Source: Acanthococcus lagerstroemiae
Taxonomy: Eukaryota; Arthropoda; Insecta; Hemiptera; Eriococcidae
NCBI GenBank assembly: GCA_031841125.1
Contig: CM063113.1
Location: 26,991,312-27,055,311 of the forward strand
DNA: 64,000 nt
Reading direction: 5' to 3'
The position numbers were made by a program, and so were the translations under genes. The notes beneath the pieces are model-generated. The model had not been told where the DNA came from. It saw only the letters and a program-made list of their open reading frames with translations, and made no database searches. Positions 1 through 13,200 of this stretch are shown here, piece after piece. Numbering within the stretch: position 1 is the stretch's first letter; every line of letters begins with the position of its first letter.

Positions 1-1600
1 CGAATTCGTAAAAAAAGAAAACCATCGACATCGAGAACGAATGAGGGGAAAAAACAAGTTCACTATTTTATCGGAAGCCGAGATAGGCAAAAAAGTCTAC
101 TGCTTTTTATTTGCAAGGTTTTTTCCGAGGTCAACGTACCGATAACGAGCGGTGCAGCCGCCCCTAGTTTCCGTTTAATATTTAAATTTGCAATTTTGGG
201 AATCCATGCGCCGTACTTACTGCTGAATGGGCGCCTGCTCGGTTGATGTGCTGACTCATCGACGTCGATGTACGTGTGTGTGTAATGTAAAGTGCCCGGA
301 AAATTGTCCGCGTCTAGCATGTGAGACACCCCGATTGTCATCGAAAACAGCGCGTGTTCAACTATGCCGGAGCAGCGGTTGCATTTCTGTAGACTGCAGT
401 CCTCTCCTCGAAATCGCTTCATCTGTGTGTAAATCGGAGGCAAAATGCCGCTATTTCGACGACTGGAGGAAAGATGGTTCGATCGTGTATTATTATTTTT
501 TTTCGGTACAAGCAATCTCGGAAATGCTGACCAGTTCGTAGAGCAAATGGCATAACCTAAGGGGTTCGTTTACGTGGAGTATCAGGGTTCTAAATAGGGA
601 CCGATAATGATGGAGGAAAGGGACATACGTTCGTATACTCCAAGACTGAACGCTAATTAGGTTTTCATTTACTTAACTAGAATGTTAATTTAGTTTCCTA
701 TACCGCATCGAATACGTAATCAACAATTTAATTGCTAAACTCGAGGCCGAGGGATTGATAAAAAGTACTTTCGAGGGTACCGCTGGCGAAGTCACCCCTG
801 GTGCTATACATCGGGTCGATTTGAATTTTAATTATATTTCTGTTTATCCAGGGGGGCGCCAAATTTGACCTTTCATTTCGTGGCTCTTCGACATTGAAAT
901 AAGCTTGCGTCATAATCCGCCAACGACTACCCGGTGTCCACGGTGTCCACGGTGTGGGCTTACTGCTAGAAGTTGCTAGGTGATATTCATCTCTTTAATC
1001 GGTCTCTCGATTGTACACGCAGGCCTGATCTGAGACCAATGATCGATGATTTATCTTTCTAACCGGAATGCCCCTTCGTTGCTTTCTGCACTCAATCTTC
1101 AAAATTTTCAGCATGCAGAGAGTTTAGTGAATGTCTCGTATTCCGTCAAAATAAAAATTTCGGAATCTCTTATCAAATCATAGGTGTTTAAATTCCCTGA
1201 ACATTCCCCATTTATTGAAATTTCTCGAAAAACTCAAATGGGGTGCAGTTGTCCTGAATAATAGTATTGAAAATGACGAATTCGTTATAAGTAGTTGATA
1301 AAATAATCAGCCGTCCGAAACTGAAAAAAGAAAACGAAATCAGACGCCAAATCCCCCGAATTCCCCCTGTAATCCACAAGTTTTGATTTTCGATTTCAGT
1401 AGATCCACTGAATCAGTTTATCAGAGCCATAGCGACGGAGGGTAGGGGCGCAATAGTAAGTACCCTCTTTTCTGTAATGTTTGAAAAGTTGGCTCTCGGC
1501 AAATTCTGTAGCCAGTAGGCAAAATTGGAAAAGTAAAATATTTTTAGATTTTAACTGGACATTTTTTATATTGTAGTCGCTGTTTGCTCTCCACATTAAA
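1..1600. other. No recognised gene
   Basis: The first 500 bases are comparatively GC- and CpG-rich, and open frames there (for example plus strand 227-541) show no known protein or splice context. The rest is AT-rich unique-looking DNA. A triple 'ggtgtccac'-type direct repeat lies near 936-958. Confidence 0.5.
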
Positions 1601-1619
1601 TGAGTAAATAAGGGGGATA

Positions 1620-2040
1620 TGGGGATTAGGGTAGCCTTTATTTACTCTTGGCGGATTTCCCTTGATAGGTTTCAATAATATAAAATTCCTAAAAAGTTTC
1701 AGGTCTATCTGATGAAGGGAAGACGTGCCTTAAGCCTTCTTCCCTTCTTATGGAAAAATATAAAAGTTCTTAACATTTTTAATGACAAATTTTTTCTCAG
1801 TCCCTAATTTTGTGTTATTTTCTCAGATTTCGAAAGTTCATTCGATGTAGATCAAAAGTAAAATATAGCTCGATTTCTCAGTGTAGATTAATGATTCCGG
1901 GGTAGTCGTCTGAAAAAATGGGGGAGACTGATGAAAAATTAAAATTCGAGGTAGGGGTTGATTTATAGGGTTCTGAGGTTGGTGAATTCAATTCTGGGAG
2001 TAATGCTTACACCCGAACTCCTAGAGTACGAAAGAGGTGG
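1620..2040 (+). repeat. Left arm of a large foldback repeat
   Basis: Four blocks in order (gcctttatttactc; ataaaattcctaaaaagttt; cgaaagttcattcgatgtag; gaattcaattctgggagtaa) reappear reversed and complemented between about 4640 and 4200. Identity is moderate, so this is an old inverted duplication with a 2.2 kb spacer. Confidence 0.6.
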
Positions 2041-2241
2041 GATGACAATATTAGTCATTTTTTGCCATGGATATATCTATTGGCTGACCTTCCTTTCTCT
2101 TTCCAACCAACACTGAACTTGATTCCAGTTCAGTTCATAGTTCAGTTCAGTTGTGCGTATTGCGTGAAGCCAATCAGTATGATTTAGAGCTCTTCATGGT
2201 CACAATTCAGTTCAGTGGTCCACATTTCTATTGAAATTATT

Positions 2242-2437
2242 TTTCCTTCAAGCCATGTGCTCATTGATTTTGATCTTTGCTGTGCGGATACAATCTGCAG
2301 CCGATTAATTTCCCCCCCCCCACCCACCTACATGCATGTTGTTAATAGAAATATTTTTCAATTAGGGTATTTCCTTCTAGCCATGTGCTCATTGATCTTG
2401 ATCTTTGTTGCGCGGCTGCAATCTGCAGCCGATTAAT
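2242..2437 (+). repeat. Direct duplication, about 127-bp spacing
   Basis: The stretch gccatgtgctcattgat through ctgcagccgattaat occurs at about 2251-2310 and again at about 2379-2437 with a few substitutions. A poly-C run separates the copies. Confidence 0.75.
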
Positions 2438-4199
2438 TACTATAAGGCATATCGATGTGGACGCTGTTAAGCGAGACAGAACCAAGCAACAAAATCTGTT
2501 TTTTTGAGAACAGTGATTCGAAGTCAAGAGCCATATAGAAACTATATGATATAGCGTTTACTGATAAGCTTTTCTCTACGTGAGTACACATTTTTGAATC
2601 GGGGGTTCAATTTTGAATAATTCTACTTTTTACGCTCTTTCCAGCAACGGTACTAATAACTCATTTTGTCAACAAGTGTCGCATAGTTCTGTCTTGCTTA
2701 ACAGCGTCCATGTATCAGTGCATGCGGTGTAGATACTAGTCATCAGTTTACTGATGATTTTGGCTCCTTCTCTCCTGGGCGCGTGAAATGAGTGTGTCCT
2801 GATGACTTACGTGAGCGCATGAGGAACGTGTTGTAATGATATGAGCTGTTAAGAAGTGTAGAGACATGAGTCAGCTGGTTAGGGCGTGAGGATGTGCGTA
2901 AGAGGAAAGTGAGCGTGTGAGACGTAGGCGTGTGGAGAGGACATGTGTTTGTTTTACCTTTGTATTTTGGTTCATTTCTTTTTCCATCATTTTTTACTTT
3001 CATTTAGGAACAATTCATTCGCCCTCTTTCAGCTTTCCGGAGACTTTATATCAAAATGAGGTACTTTCGGGAATTTTCTCAAAAATGAGGAAGTTGAGAG
3101 AGGGTTGCTTGTCAAGAGGACATTGCAGGAATAGAGGACGTCATGCAGACCAACGGTTGGTGTAGAAATGACAAATAATTCAGCCGATTGCTGATAACAA
3201 GTTCAGAAAGCGACAGAATTTATGTCTACTTGTTAGAAACAAGCTCGTGGAGATGGAAATACTGTAAAAATACCCCCCCCCCACATAGCCGGAGGGAGCA
3301 TTATGTTATTCATTGAACCTGGGTTAACGGCCGACCGACGCCTAATTAATCTGCCCAGTTTTGGGCATTGGTCTCCACCACCCTCCTTCACCCTGATCTG
3401 ATTTGGGCCACCCCCATCCATCCTGGACTCACTCTATCTCGTCACGCCACCGGATTGAGGGCGACCCCTTTTCCTTTTGTACCATAGGACGTCCAGACCG
3501 ACAGCTTATATCTTCATTTAAAAAAAAAAAGTATTCGATTTATAGGGTTTCAAGATCGCTGAATTCAATTCCGAGGTAATTTTTACATTTGACTCCTAAT
3601 GTACTACTAGCGGGAGCAGGGAGGGGGTGATGGTAAAATATTAGTTATTTTTCTAGATAGTACTCAATTTACTGGTTTTTAGGACACTGAATTCAATTCT
3701 GGGGGTACTTTTCACATTCGACTCCGTAGAGTGCCACTGCAGGTATGGGGGTCGAAAACTTGCCATTTTTCCAAAACAGTATTTAATTTGCAGATTTTGG
3801 TAGTTTTCCTGAATTTCAGAAATTCATGTTTAGTGACTTCGAAAACCTGTAGATCGAATATTGCTTTCGAAAAATGACAAATTTTTGACCTCCGCACCTG
3901 CAGCGGTACTACATGAAGTTGTATATAATGCATCCTTAGAATTGACGAGCCCAATTCCAAAGTGACTTAACTGCAAAATTTTGGTTTTGAGAAAAATAAG
4001 CAAAACACTTCATAAGCAAAACGGTAAAGTAGGTAACGGATTTTGTAAGAGGTAGGTAACGGATTTTGTAGGTATCAATGAGTTCAACCTTCAAGAAAAA
4101 CTTGTTGTTTTTGTCTTTGCAAAGTAGGCCCCTAACGCGGCAAGACAGCGTGTGTTGAAAACAAAAACTCGTGAAATCATAATTTTGCAGTGTTAGGTC

Positions 4200-4640
4200 A
4201 CTTTGGAAGTGAGGTCCTCAATTAAATTCAGCGATTTCAAAACCTATAAATGGACCTTTAATTCCAATTTTTTATCATATTCTCGTATTTTGAGGGTGAT
4301 TAACCCACATTTGGGAACAAAACTATTTTACTTTCGACCTATACCGAATGAACTTTCGGAATTAGTGCGAATACATTTTTAACGTAACTAGATATTGAGA
4401 GAAAGAAATGTTGAAAATTCCAAAACTCCGTGTATTTTTTCATGATAAGGGGAGGGGTTTAAAGGATATCTTCCCCTTGTCAGATTGACCTGAAAGTTTT
4501 CAGGAATTTTATCTTATTAACCGTGACTCGATAATAATAAAAAACAAAACCGATGTGGGCGGAGGGTCTCGTATAAAATTTGGATGATCGAAAATAAGAG
4601 CCACCCTAATAGAAATGTATTCGCTTTCAGAACTCCGGGG
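4200..4640 (-). repeat. Right arm of the large foldback repeat
   Basis: Reverse complement partner of 1620-2040. Additional partial copies of the innermost block occur at 3539-3620 and 3670-3735, and a further internal dyad (ctgcaggtatgggggtcgaa against its complement near 3880-3910) lies inside. Confidence 0.6.
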
Positions 4641-4727
4641 GAAAATAAAATTCTACATCTTGTCAACTAGCATTTTGGAGACCCAACTTTCTCTTTTTAC
4701 TTTTTTATTTTGCTCGCCGAGTCAATA

Positions 4728-4973
4728 CTGCCGCGCTTAGTTAGAACGTCCTACTTGACGTTTTAAAGTTTTGAGATAAATGCAATTTAAACTAGCAAAA
4801 CCTGGTCAGAAGGTAGGATAGGACAAAATTGTTAGTCGAATTTCTACGGTTCTACCACAGATAGGATATTCTACCTAAGCTGAGGAGATGGAGAAATTGT
4901 TCAGGAAACATATTATCAAAAAATTTAAAAAATGTGAAAATGTCAGATAAGACGTTCTAACTAAGCGCGGTAG
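4728..4973. mobile_element. 246-bp TIR element (MITE)
   Basis: The termini CTGCCGCGCTTAGTTAGAAC and the reverse complement CTACCGCGCTTAGTTAGAAC differ at one position over 20 bases and continue imperfectly inward. AATA flanks both sides (4724-4727 and 4974-4977), a plausible 4-bp target duplication. There is no coding potential. Confidence 0.7.
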
Positions 4974-4979
4974 AATACG

Positions 4980-7900
4980 TGTAGGCAAAATGTTGAACTT
5001 AGGACCTGGTTTTTTTTCCTTTTGTTGCTGGGCGGGTCAAAATTTAAATAATATTTTCTAGACCTGTGACTTTTGTTATTTTTCTCTCGAGTAAAAATTG
5101 GAGTAAGAAGTTGGATCTCACCTTTTTTTTTTCCTTTTCTTTCTGCTTATCGAGTCAAAATTTCAACGAAATTTGGGAAATGTGCCACTATTTTGCCTAT
5201 AACATTTTTAACTATCACACATGCTCCCTCCCCGTAGGTGAACTTCTTATCAACTTAACTAGTCTACAGCTTCTCCTCACAAAAACAAAAAGTTGGCGAT
5301 GGCCCTGCAGGTAATTGTTGTTAGTATTCTTTCTGATTCTGATATGGCCGATCAGAGTTCACTCACTCCCCCTTGGAACATATGAAAAAAACTCAGACTC
5401 TTTTAAAACCTCATTTTGACTCTCTTACTCGTAGATGGTACTCATTCAAATTATTCTATGAATTTCTCGGGCCTCGCTAATTGAAACTCGTTCATACTTC
5501 TAAACGTCACGCAGGGCCGTTAATATTCGCATATTCGAACGAAGGGTGCGCTGCAGGTGGTGAAAATTGGAATCTGGACGAGAAGATGATGATGGGGCAC
5601 TGATATCGTAGCTAAGTATTGAGGTTTTGTCCATTTCTTGATATTTTCTGCTCGTTCCATGAATTCAGTGAATTAGAATTGCCTTCGTGTCGTACAATTT
5701 GCCTAATCGTCCAATAAAATCAAAAATATCATCGACACTAGGATGCTAATTAATTAATTAGTTTAAATTAACATCTCCATTTTTCGTTGTAAAATTTTAA
5801 AGTTCTCCTAATATCAAACATATAGAGCAAAATCTTGACAAAATACATCCAAAGCTATATTAAATGTATTACTGATAAGTTACATATTCATCTTTTCATC
5901 CAGCGATTACAGCGCTTCTAGTGGAGTTGGAATATGCGAATTTATTCGGATCATGTTAAAACTTATCTAGCTCGAAACTTGTCGAAACTCATTCGGATTC
6001 ATTCTGACTAAGTTATTGTTAGTTTATGTCTATTGAGAATGTGTTCTACTCTGATGAAACTCATTCTGATTTTATGATAACTGGGGAGGTTTCTATTTGG
6101 CCCTGCTAGCTAGCCAAAGCACAATGAAGCTTCCGTGCTACTCATCAAAACTCATTCGGCCATTTTAATTGCTCCTAATTTCATTCACACTCATTTAAAG
6201 TTTGTTGAAATTTTTTTCGACTTTCCAGAAGCCGAGAGCTTATTAATACTCATTTACTCAGGTTTCTTTTCAGCTAATTTTTGGATTTGTTAAGACTTAC
6301 CTGACCTTTCAATAGATCACGAACATGCTCAAACAACCAAATTTTGATCATCATTAAATGAATTCAAATCCGGCTAAAATGACAAAACCACCAAAAACGA
6401 CAAAATGGGACCAAAAACAACTTAAATACAGAACAAGACCCGGGGGTCAATAATTTAAAAAGGCGCTCCTCTCCCTTTAAAAATGTATAGATTCGATTTT
6501 TTCTAAGAAATTGGATTAAGTATCATTTTTCTTTCTTTCCTTCTTTACTTCTCATTGTGTTCTCTTCCTCTTCTCTCTTTTCAGTTTCATTTCCCAATGC
6601 CTCGTTCTAGCTAAGCGCCCTAGCACATGTATGATATATCATTCATCAAATCTTCTTCTGCAATCCACCTTTGGACTGTCAATGAAGCAGTGACAGAGAG
6701 AGGATGTGGATTGCTGATTGAACTATGATTTATCGTGAATTCGGAATCAGCTTCTCGGTATCGAGGGAATGTCTTTGCTGACGACTGCTTCTCAGTGCCT
6801 GACAGATGTGCACAACTTGCACCAGCTTGTTATACAGTCTGGAACGAATGAACGGTAACTGGTATCACAGATTTATTAATACATGCCGCCGTCCGTGAAT
6901 CGATTATAAAGACGGATGCGGGCGCACAATTTGCCCAAACGACACACCAAGCTGAGCGACCGTTCTGGTATAGCCGAAATCCTCCGCACTTTCGAACTCG
7001 GCGTATTCCTGGTTTTGGACCACTGTGCATTGCCGTCTAGTTGAAACACCTTCAGGTATTCGAAATTCGAATGCAACGTGGATTTAAAAATTCCGCGCCG
7101 CCGTTTTCTTTCGTCATATTTTCTATTTTCTCCCTCGGTGACCCGGCGGCGCGACGAGCAATCCAAAAAACTTCTGCGTGGTACCGGAATTTATGGTATT
7201 ATGTACACGAATTCTGCTCCGCGACGTGAAGTGACCTCGCGGTCTCGCAGATGTCTCGAATTATTCGCGTGACAACGCAATCACAAAAGACGATTATTTT
7301 GTACTTTTCTTAGCCACAGATTCTCCGTTCGTCGGGTATACACATCGTATACACATTGAAATATCTTTAGAGTCCCAGTTCACTGACAGTCCCACAATTC
7401 AACGAGTACAATAAGGCTAGTGTTGTTAGCCTCCGGCGAGATCCGCGTTGCACGAATATAATCGCCGATGATTTCGAACGAATGTATAATGCACATATCA
7501 AAGGAACTTTCTTGTTTTTTATTATGTCATGTACCTATATATTTGCCCGCGCACTGAACCAGTTTCAGTGACATATGCTCAGACTCCGTGCGGCCTCCAG
7601 CGGTCCTTCCACGAGACCCATCATTTTGTGCTGCACAATGAAAACGCTCGCTAAACGAACACTAAGTTATATTCAAAATTTTCTCTCATCCTTAGGCTCG
7701 AGGTGCGATAAAAGAGCAACTAATGCGTGTGCTCAAATTCCAGTGCCCTAGTTTCTAGCCGAATTGAAACCCATCTTCCTTTTCTGTTGGAATTAGTGAT
7801 GGACACGTTTTATGAAAAGTAATTCTGTGAAAAGAAAAGCATCCACTCTACAGAAAAGTCGATGAAAAGTGTGAAAAGTTGAAAAGTAAAGTCGTGACTT

Positions 7901-8300
7901 GCCATTTCAAATGGAAAATATTGAATAGAACGCAAAAAGAAAAAGTTCGAACACGAAGCAAAAGCACGATAAAAAAGAAGCCCGTAGCAAGATTTCAATT
8001 AAGCGTCACGCGATAGTCCTTGCACGTTACTTCATATTCAGTGAACGTCATATTACCTTTGGTAAAAAATCTTGAGGCAAAAGAGTGACAGAATCCACGA
8101 GAAAAATGAGTGCCAATAGAGTGACAATCAAAAGTGACGAAAGGACAGTAGAAAACCCGGTTCTGATAGGATGATAACCACATTTCAAGTGGCAACCAAG
8201 TGACCACCGTTTCCCTCCAGAGCTTCTGGAGAAGGTTCACCGTGTGATTCTCCCCTGGGTTACAGCAGTGTGACAAAATTCTTCAATGGGTAGGCATGTG
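4980..8300. other. No recognised gene; CpG-rich patch 6830-7290
   Basis: Mostly AT-rich DNA with pyrimidine runs. The 6830-7290 segment is visibly richer in CG dinucleotides (ccgcgccgccg, cccggcggcgcgacg). It could hold a promoter or 5' exon of unc-76, but no TATA, initiator or confident splice pair was found. From 7800 to 8280 there are many gaaaag and gtgac repeats without clear unit structure. Confidence 0.4.
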
Positions 8301-8306
8301 GATATG

Positions 8307-8468
8307 GGTCTGGTTGGTCGAGTGGATAACGCGCTGGTCTCGGGATCCAGAGGTCCCGGGTTCGAGCCCACGTAGCAATTCGCTACATTTCGACCTAGGC
8401 CGGTTTTTCGGAAAGAAGAGAAGAGGGCTAGGACAGCCCTAACAGCCTCCCCGACGTCTCTGAGGTCA
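8307..8468 (+). repeat. tRNA-derived SINE-like element
   Basis: The head resembles a tRNA gene: an A-box-like TGGTCGAGTGGATAACGC (from 8314), an anticodon-arm-like CTGG...CCAG and a B box GGTTCGAGCCC (8359-8369). The T stem has two mismatches and there is no closing acceptor stem, so it is not a functional tRNA. A tRNA-unrelated body (ggaaagaagagaagaggg) follows. The likely class is a Pol III SINE. Confidence 0.6.
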
Positions 8469-8477
8469 AATTTGAAC

Positions 8478-9833
8478 ACCGAATTCGAACTCAGCGTGAG
8501 AAATTGAATTAAAAACAGTCTCTTATTCTAAATTTTTGATTTTTTTGAATTTTGAAAATTTCTCCATATTATACATCATGTCTTTTTTAGGGCCAAAAAA
8601 TTTTCGGAGAGCTTCGGCGTCGGCGCTGGTATTAGATACTCGATTTTTCGAGCCGAATTAAAATTCGTCGTCAAAATTGAGCTACAGTCATTTTTTAACC
8701 CAAATTGACCGATTTTCCTAACTTTTTCGAGTGTATCTCGCGAACGGAACGTCGCCGCCAAATTTGAACACCAAATTCGAACTCAGCATGAGAAATTGAG
8801 TTAAAAACAGTCTTCAATTCAAAATTTTTGATTTTTTTGAATTTTGAAAATTCCTCTATACAAAATTTTTAATTTCACAAATTAATACTTATTTTAAATT
8901 TAAACTATATAAATGAAAAATAATTTCAATTTTTAAAAACAACATTATTAATATTATAAAAATAAAATAAATTAGTATAAATTCCTTAACTGAATAAACT
9001 GAATTTAAAAATGTAAAATATTTAATTGAATTATTAAAAGAAATAAAAATAATTATATTACAAATTAATAAAACTATTATACTTACATCATGTCTTTTTC
9101 GGGGCAAAAAAATTTTCGGAGTGCTTCGGCATCGGCGCTGGTGCTAGTTTCTCTATTTTTCGAGCCGAATTCAAATCCGTCGTCAAAATTGAGCTACAGT
9201 CATTTTTTAACCCAAATTGACCGATTTTCCTAACTTTTTCGAGTGTATCTCGGGAACGGAACGTCGCCGCCAAATTTGAACACCGAATTCGAACTCAGCG
9301 TGAGAAATTGAGATTAAAAACAGTCTTCAATTCAAAATTTTTGATTTTTATGAATTTTGAAAATTTCTCCATACAAAATTTTTAATTTCACAAATTAATA
9401 CTCATTTTAAATTTAAACTATATAAATTAAAAATAATTTCAATTTTGAAAAACCACATTATTAATACTATAAAAATAAAATCAATTAATATAAATTACTT
9501 AACTGAATAAACTGAATTAAAAAATTTTTAATCTTTAATTGAATTACTAAAAGAAATAAAAATAATTATATTATAAATTAATAAAACTATTATACATCAT
9601 GTCTTTTTTGGGGCAAAAAATTTTAAGAGAGTTTCAGCGTCGGCGCTGATGCTATAGTTACTCAAATTTTTCGAGACGAATTCAAATCCGTCGTCAAAAT
9701 TGAGCTACAGTTATTTTTTGACCCAAATTGACGGATTGTCCCAACTTTTTCGATTGTATCTCGGGAACGGAGCGTCGCCGCCAAATTTGAACACCGAATT
9801 CGAACTGAGCGTGCAAAATTGAGTTAAACAGTC
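8478..9833 (+). repeat. 511-bp satellite array, left part
   Basis: The landmark TTGAGCTACAGTCATTTTTT recurs at 8678, 9189 and 9701 (the last with one base change), spaced 511 and 512 bases. Each unit has a conserved core (atcatgtctttttt, cttcggcgtcggcgctggt, gtgtatctcgggaacgga) and, between cores, an AT-rich segment of about 215 bp that is missing before the first unit. Short frames such as those starting MAATFRSRDTLEKV are by-products of the repeat. Confidence 0.9.
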
Positions 9834-10195
9834 TGTTTAGGTGAGGGGGCGGTAGATTCGCGGAGTTAAATCTCCGAACTGAGATCGCGGTGCACGTTAG
9901 GCGGTATCGGAAAAACGTAGACAGTACTTTTCGGCAGGTAACTCAATTCGGTGTATTAGTAGATAAGAAAGTTAAACGAAACATGCAGGTTAAAACGAGG
10001 CGGTGCTCGGTAGGAATGACAACGAAAATACAGAAAATTATGAAGTTTCCGAAAAACTACGGGTGGTAATGCTTAAGCAAAAGTCGAATTTCGAAAACGG
10101 TAACGGTAGAACGATTAACGATGATTATTTACAATTAGAAAAACTATACATAGCGGAATGAAAAAAGGATAAACGGTTGCCTCCGCCTATGGCGG
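9834..10195 (-). repeat. 3' LTR and 3' untranslated part of the BEL element
   Basis: This lies between the ORF stop and the left element end. The outer 33 bp match the 5' LTR remnant exactly. The inner LTR boundary cannot be placed because the other LTR is truncated. A short purine run on the minus strand (AGGCGGAGGC, near 10183) is the best polypurine-tract candidate. Confidence 0.6.
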
Positions 10196-10228
10196 ATCGA
10201 AATAAATGAAACACTTAGATTTTAAATT

Positions 10229-13200
10229 TTACACTCTAGGAGCGCTAGTTGTTCCGGAAACACTCCCGGCCGATGAACCACCAGGTTCATCCAATGGCAA
10301 TGGAACAAGCTGGCGGATAGAGCGGGTGCGGGGACCCTGGGTAGAACGAAGTTGAACCACACGAACATCTCCAAGCTGATCGGGTTGAGCAGCTTCGACG
10401 ACGGCCATGGGCCAGGAGCTGGGTAACAGGTTGTCTTCCTTGATCAATACGACGTCTCCTGGTTGGAGGTTGCGGTGTGGGTGTCGCCACTTGTACTTGG
10501 TTTGCAGCTGGTTCAAGTAGTCAGCTCGCCACGAAGACCAAAACGAACGAAAAATATTTTCCCTCAATGCATAGCGGGCATTAACACTGGTGGAAAGCGG
10601 GGTCTCTCCATCAATAGCGGTCAAAAGTGGACGGCCGATGACCAAGTGAGCTGGGGTGATCGCCACATACTCCTGGTCGTTGACTTTTTGGTAACACAAA
10701 GGTCGCGAATTCAAAACAGCCTCGGTTTGACTGAAAAACGTGCAGTATTCCTCGAACGTCAGGACTTGCTCTCCTATAACTCGGCGGAAATGGTGCTTAG
10801 CCGACTTGACAGCGGCTTCCCAGATTCCTCCGTGATTTGGTGCCCGAGGAGGAATGAACTTCCAGGTTATTCCTTCGGAAAGTGCAAATTTGGCTAGGTC
10901 GTGCGAAGTCAAATCCAGGTAGTTAGACGCTCCTACAAAATTTCGACCATTATCAGACCAAATGGTTTTTGGTAACCCTCGACGAGCAGCAAAGCGCTTG
11001 AGAGAGTCGAGAAATGCGGTGGTGGTTAAACTCGACACAATCTCAATATGGATGGCTCTTGATGACATGCATACAAAAATGGCTATATAGACCTTGAACG
11101 TTTTGGTGGTTCTATGGCCCGTACATTTACACTCAAATGGTCCGGCAAAGTCTACTCCGGTGTAGGTAAAAGAATCACACTCTGTAATTCGGTCTGGCGG
11201 TAGCTGTCCTATGATCTGCCGCAAAGTTTTGCCGCGGTATCGAGTACAGGTGACGCAGCTGCGAATTACTTTCTTTACAGCATGTGATAAACCACCAACA
11301 ATCCAAAACTCGGTGTTGACAAAGGTGGTGATGAAGGATTTGGTAGCATGAAAGTATCGCTGATGAAGATGACGAATGTACAGCTCCAGGAACTGAGATT
11401 TGGCTGGCAAGATGATAGGATGTTGCTTGGAAAAAGGAAGATCAGACTTCCGTAGGCGGCCTCCAACTCGAAGGATGCCACTTTCATCCAGGAATGGCGA
11501 CAGTGAAAGCAAACCACTCTTTGGCGGAAAAGGTTTTGAAGCTTCCAGTGTTTGTATCTCAGGTAGATAGTATGAGCGCTGTATGTAGCGAATAAGCGCA
11601 TTTTTCGAGTTTCTCACTTCCTCCGGTGACAGAAGCAGTTTGAAGCGAGTAGAACGGATCTTGGAGTCATGAGAGTTCTCAGCAAATCGAAGAACGTAAG
11701 CAAAAGCGGTAATGAGGTGTTGGTAGGATGAAAAATAGGCAATCAAAGAGCACTCGTCTGAGGCGGTGGTGGCATGGCAGACGATTTTCTGCTCCTTAGT
11801 CACCTCAATGGTATTCTCCACCTGGTTAAATGGCGGAGGGATTCCGCGGTTGACAAGGGGTGGCCCATTCAGCCATAATTCGCTGGTCAGTAACTGCTTG
11901 GCAGTGATTCCGCGAGTGGCTAAATCAGCCGGGTTTTCCTTGGTGTTTATGTACCTCCACTTTTCAGGCGGTAGGATGGGTGTTATGCACATCACGCGGT
12001 TGCTGACATATTGTTTCCAGGAGGATGGCGGTTTGTTGAGCCAACTGAGAACAATGGTAGAATCGGAGAATGCAAAAATCTCAGAGGGTGTTCGACGAAT
12101 GGTTTTTATAATTCGTTGGGTGAGACGGGCTAGTAAAACTGCTGCTTGCAGTTCCAGTCGCGGGATGGTAGGTCGTTTGAGAGGTGCAACCTTGGTTTTT
12201 GCGCAGATGAGTGTTGGTCGAGCGTTTGGTAAAGCTGCTCGGATGTATAGGACTGCGCAGTATGCCCGATCACTGGCATCACAGAACCCAAACAGCTCAA
12301 AAGGTTGACAGCTGTTGATTAATTGATAGTGCCTTGGGATCGAAAACTGGAGCAACTCAGTGAGCTCCGAGTGGTAATTGCGGAACATTTCTTCAAGTTT
12401 TGGTGGTATAGGAGAGTCCCAAGATGTCTTCTCCCGCCACAACTCTTGCATCAAGAGTTTTGAGCGGATGGTTACAGGTGACAGAATTCCAACAATATCA
12501 AAAATGCTGGCAATTTCCGACAACATAATTCGTTTGGTGATGGTGGCTGGTAAATTCTCAGCTTTCAAGACAATACTTATGTTATCTTGATTTGGTATCC
12601 AACGTAAGCCTAGGAGTTTGATGTTACCAATTGTGATGTCTCGGTAGTCAATTGGTTCGATGAGCGATGGGTTGAGACTTTGAAGAAACTCCTCGGAATT
12701 GCAGCAGTATTTTCTCAATGGAAAATGTGCGGTTGAAAGTTGATTGCTAACAGCTTTCTGCAACTCGATGGCTTCTTTAATGGTGTCGCAACCGGTGATC
12801 AGGTCATCCATATAGAAGTCGGATCTGATTACATCGGCACATTTTGGATTGGAGTCCTCAATTAGGTCAGCTAGAATGCTAAGGCACTTGGTAGCAATGA
12901 ACGAAGCTGGTGATGTGCCATAAGTTACAGTTTGAAGAACTCCAACTTGCAGCTTGGCTGATGGGAACGAGCGGTAGTAGATTTTTTGGAGGTGCTGGTC
13001 GTCTGGGTGGACCAGAATTTGGCGGTACATCTTTTCGATGTCAGCAGCAAATGCGATGGGGTGCAGACGAAAACGAACGATGGTGTCAAAAATATCCATC
13101 TGCAAGGTAGGCCCAATCATCAAAATGTCATTTAATGACTTGCCTGATCTGGTTTTGTATGATGCGTGGAACACGGTTCTGACTTTGGTGGTTGACTTGT

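Noticed and set aside
227..541. Plus-strand 104-codon frame, Cys-rich
   Set aside because: The opposite strand is also open, there is no signal peptide, splice context or known Cys pattern; a GC-rich stretch lowers stop frequency.
5289..5311. Short exon ATGGCCCTGCAG followed by gtaatt as a first unc-76 exon
   Set aside because: It ends in phase 0, while exon a needs an upstream exon leaving two bases; nothing else supports it.
8308..8380. Functional tRNA gene
   Set aside because: A and B boxes are visible, but the T stem has mismatches and no acceptor stem closes; better explained as a tRNA-derived SINE head.
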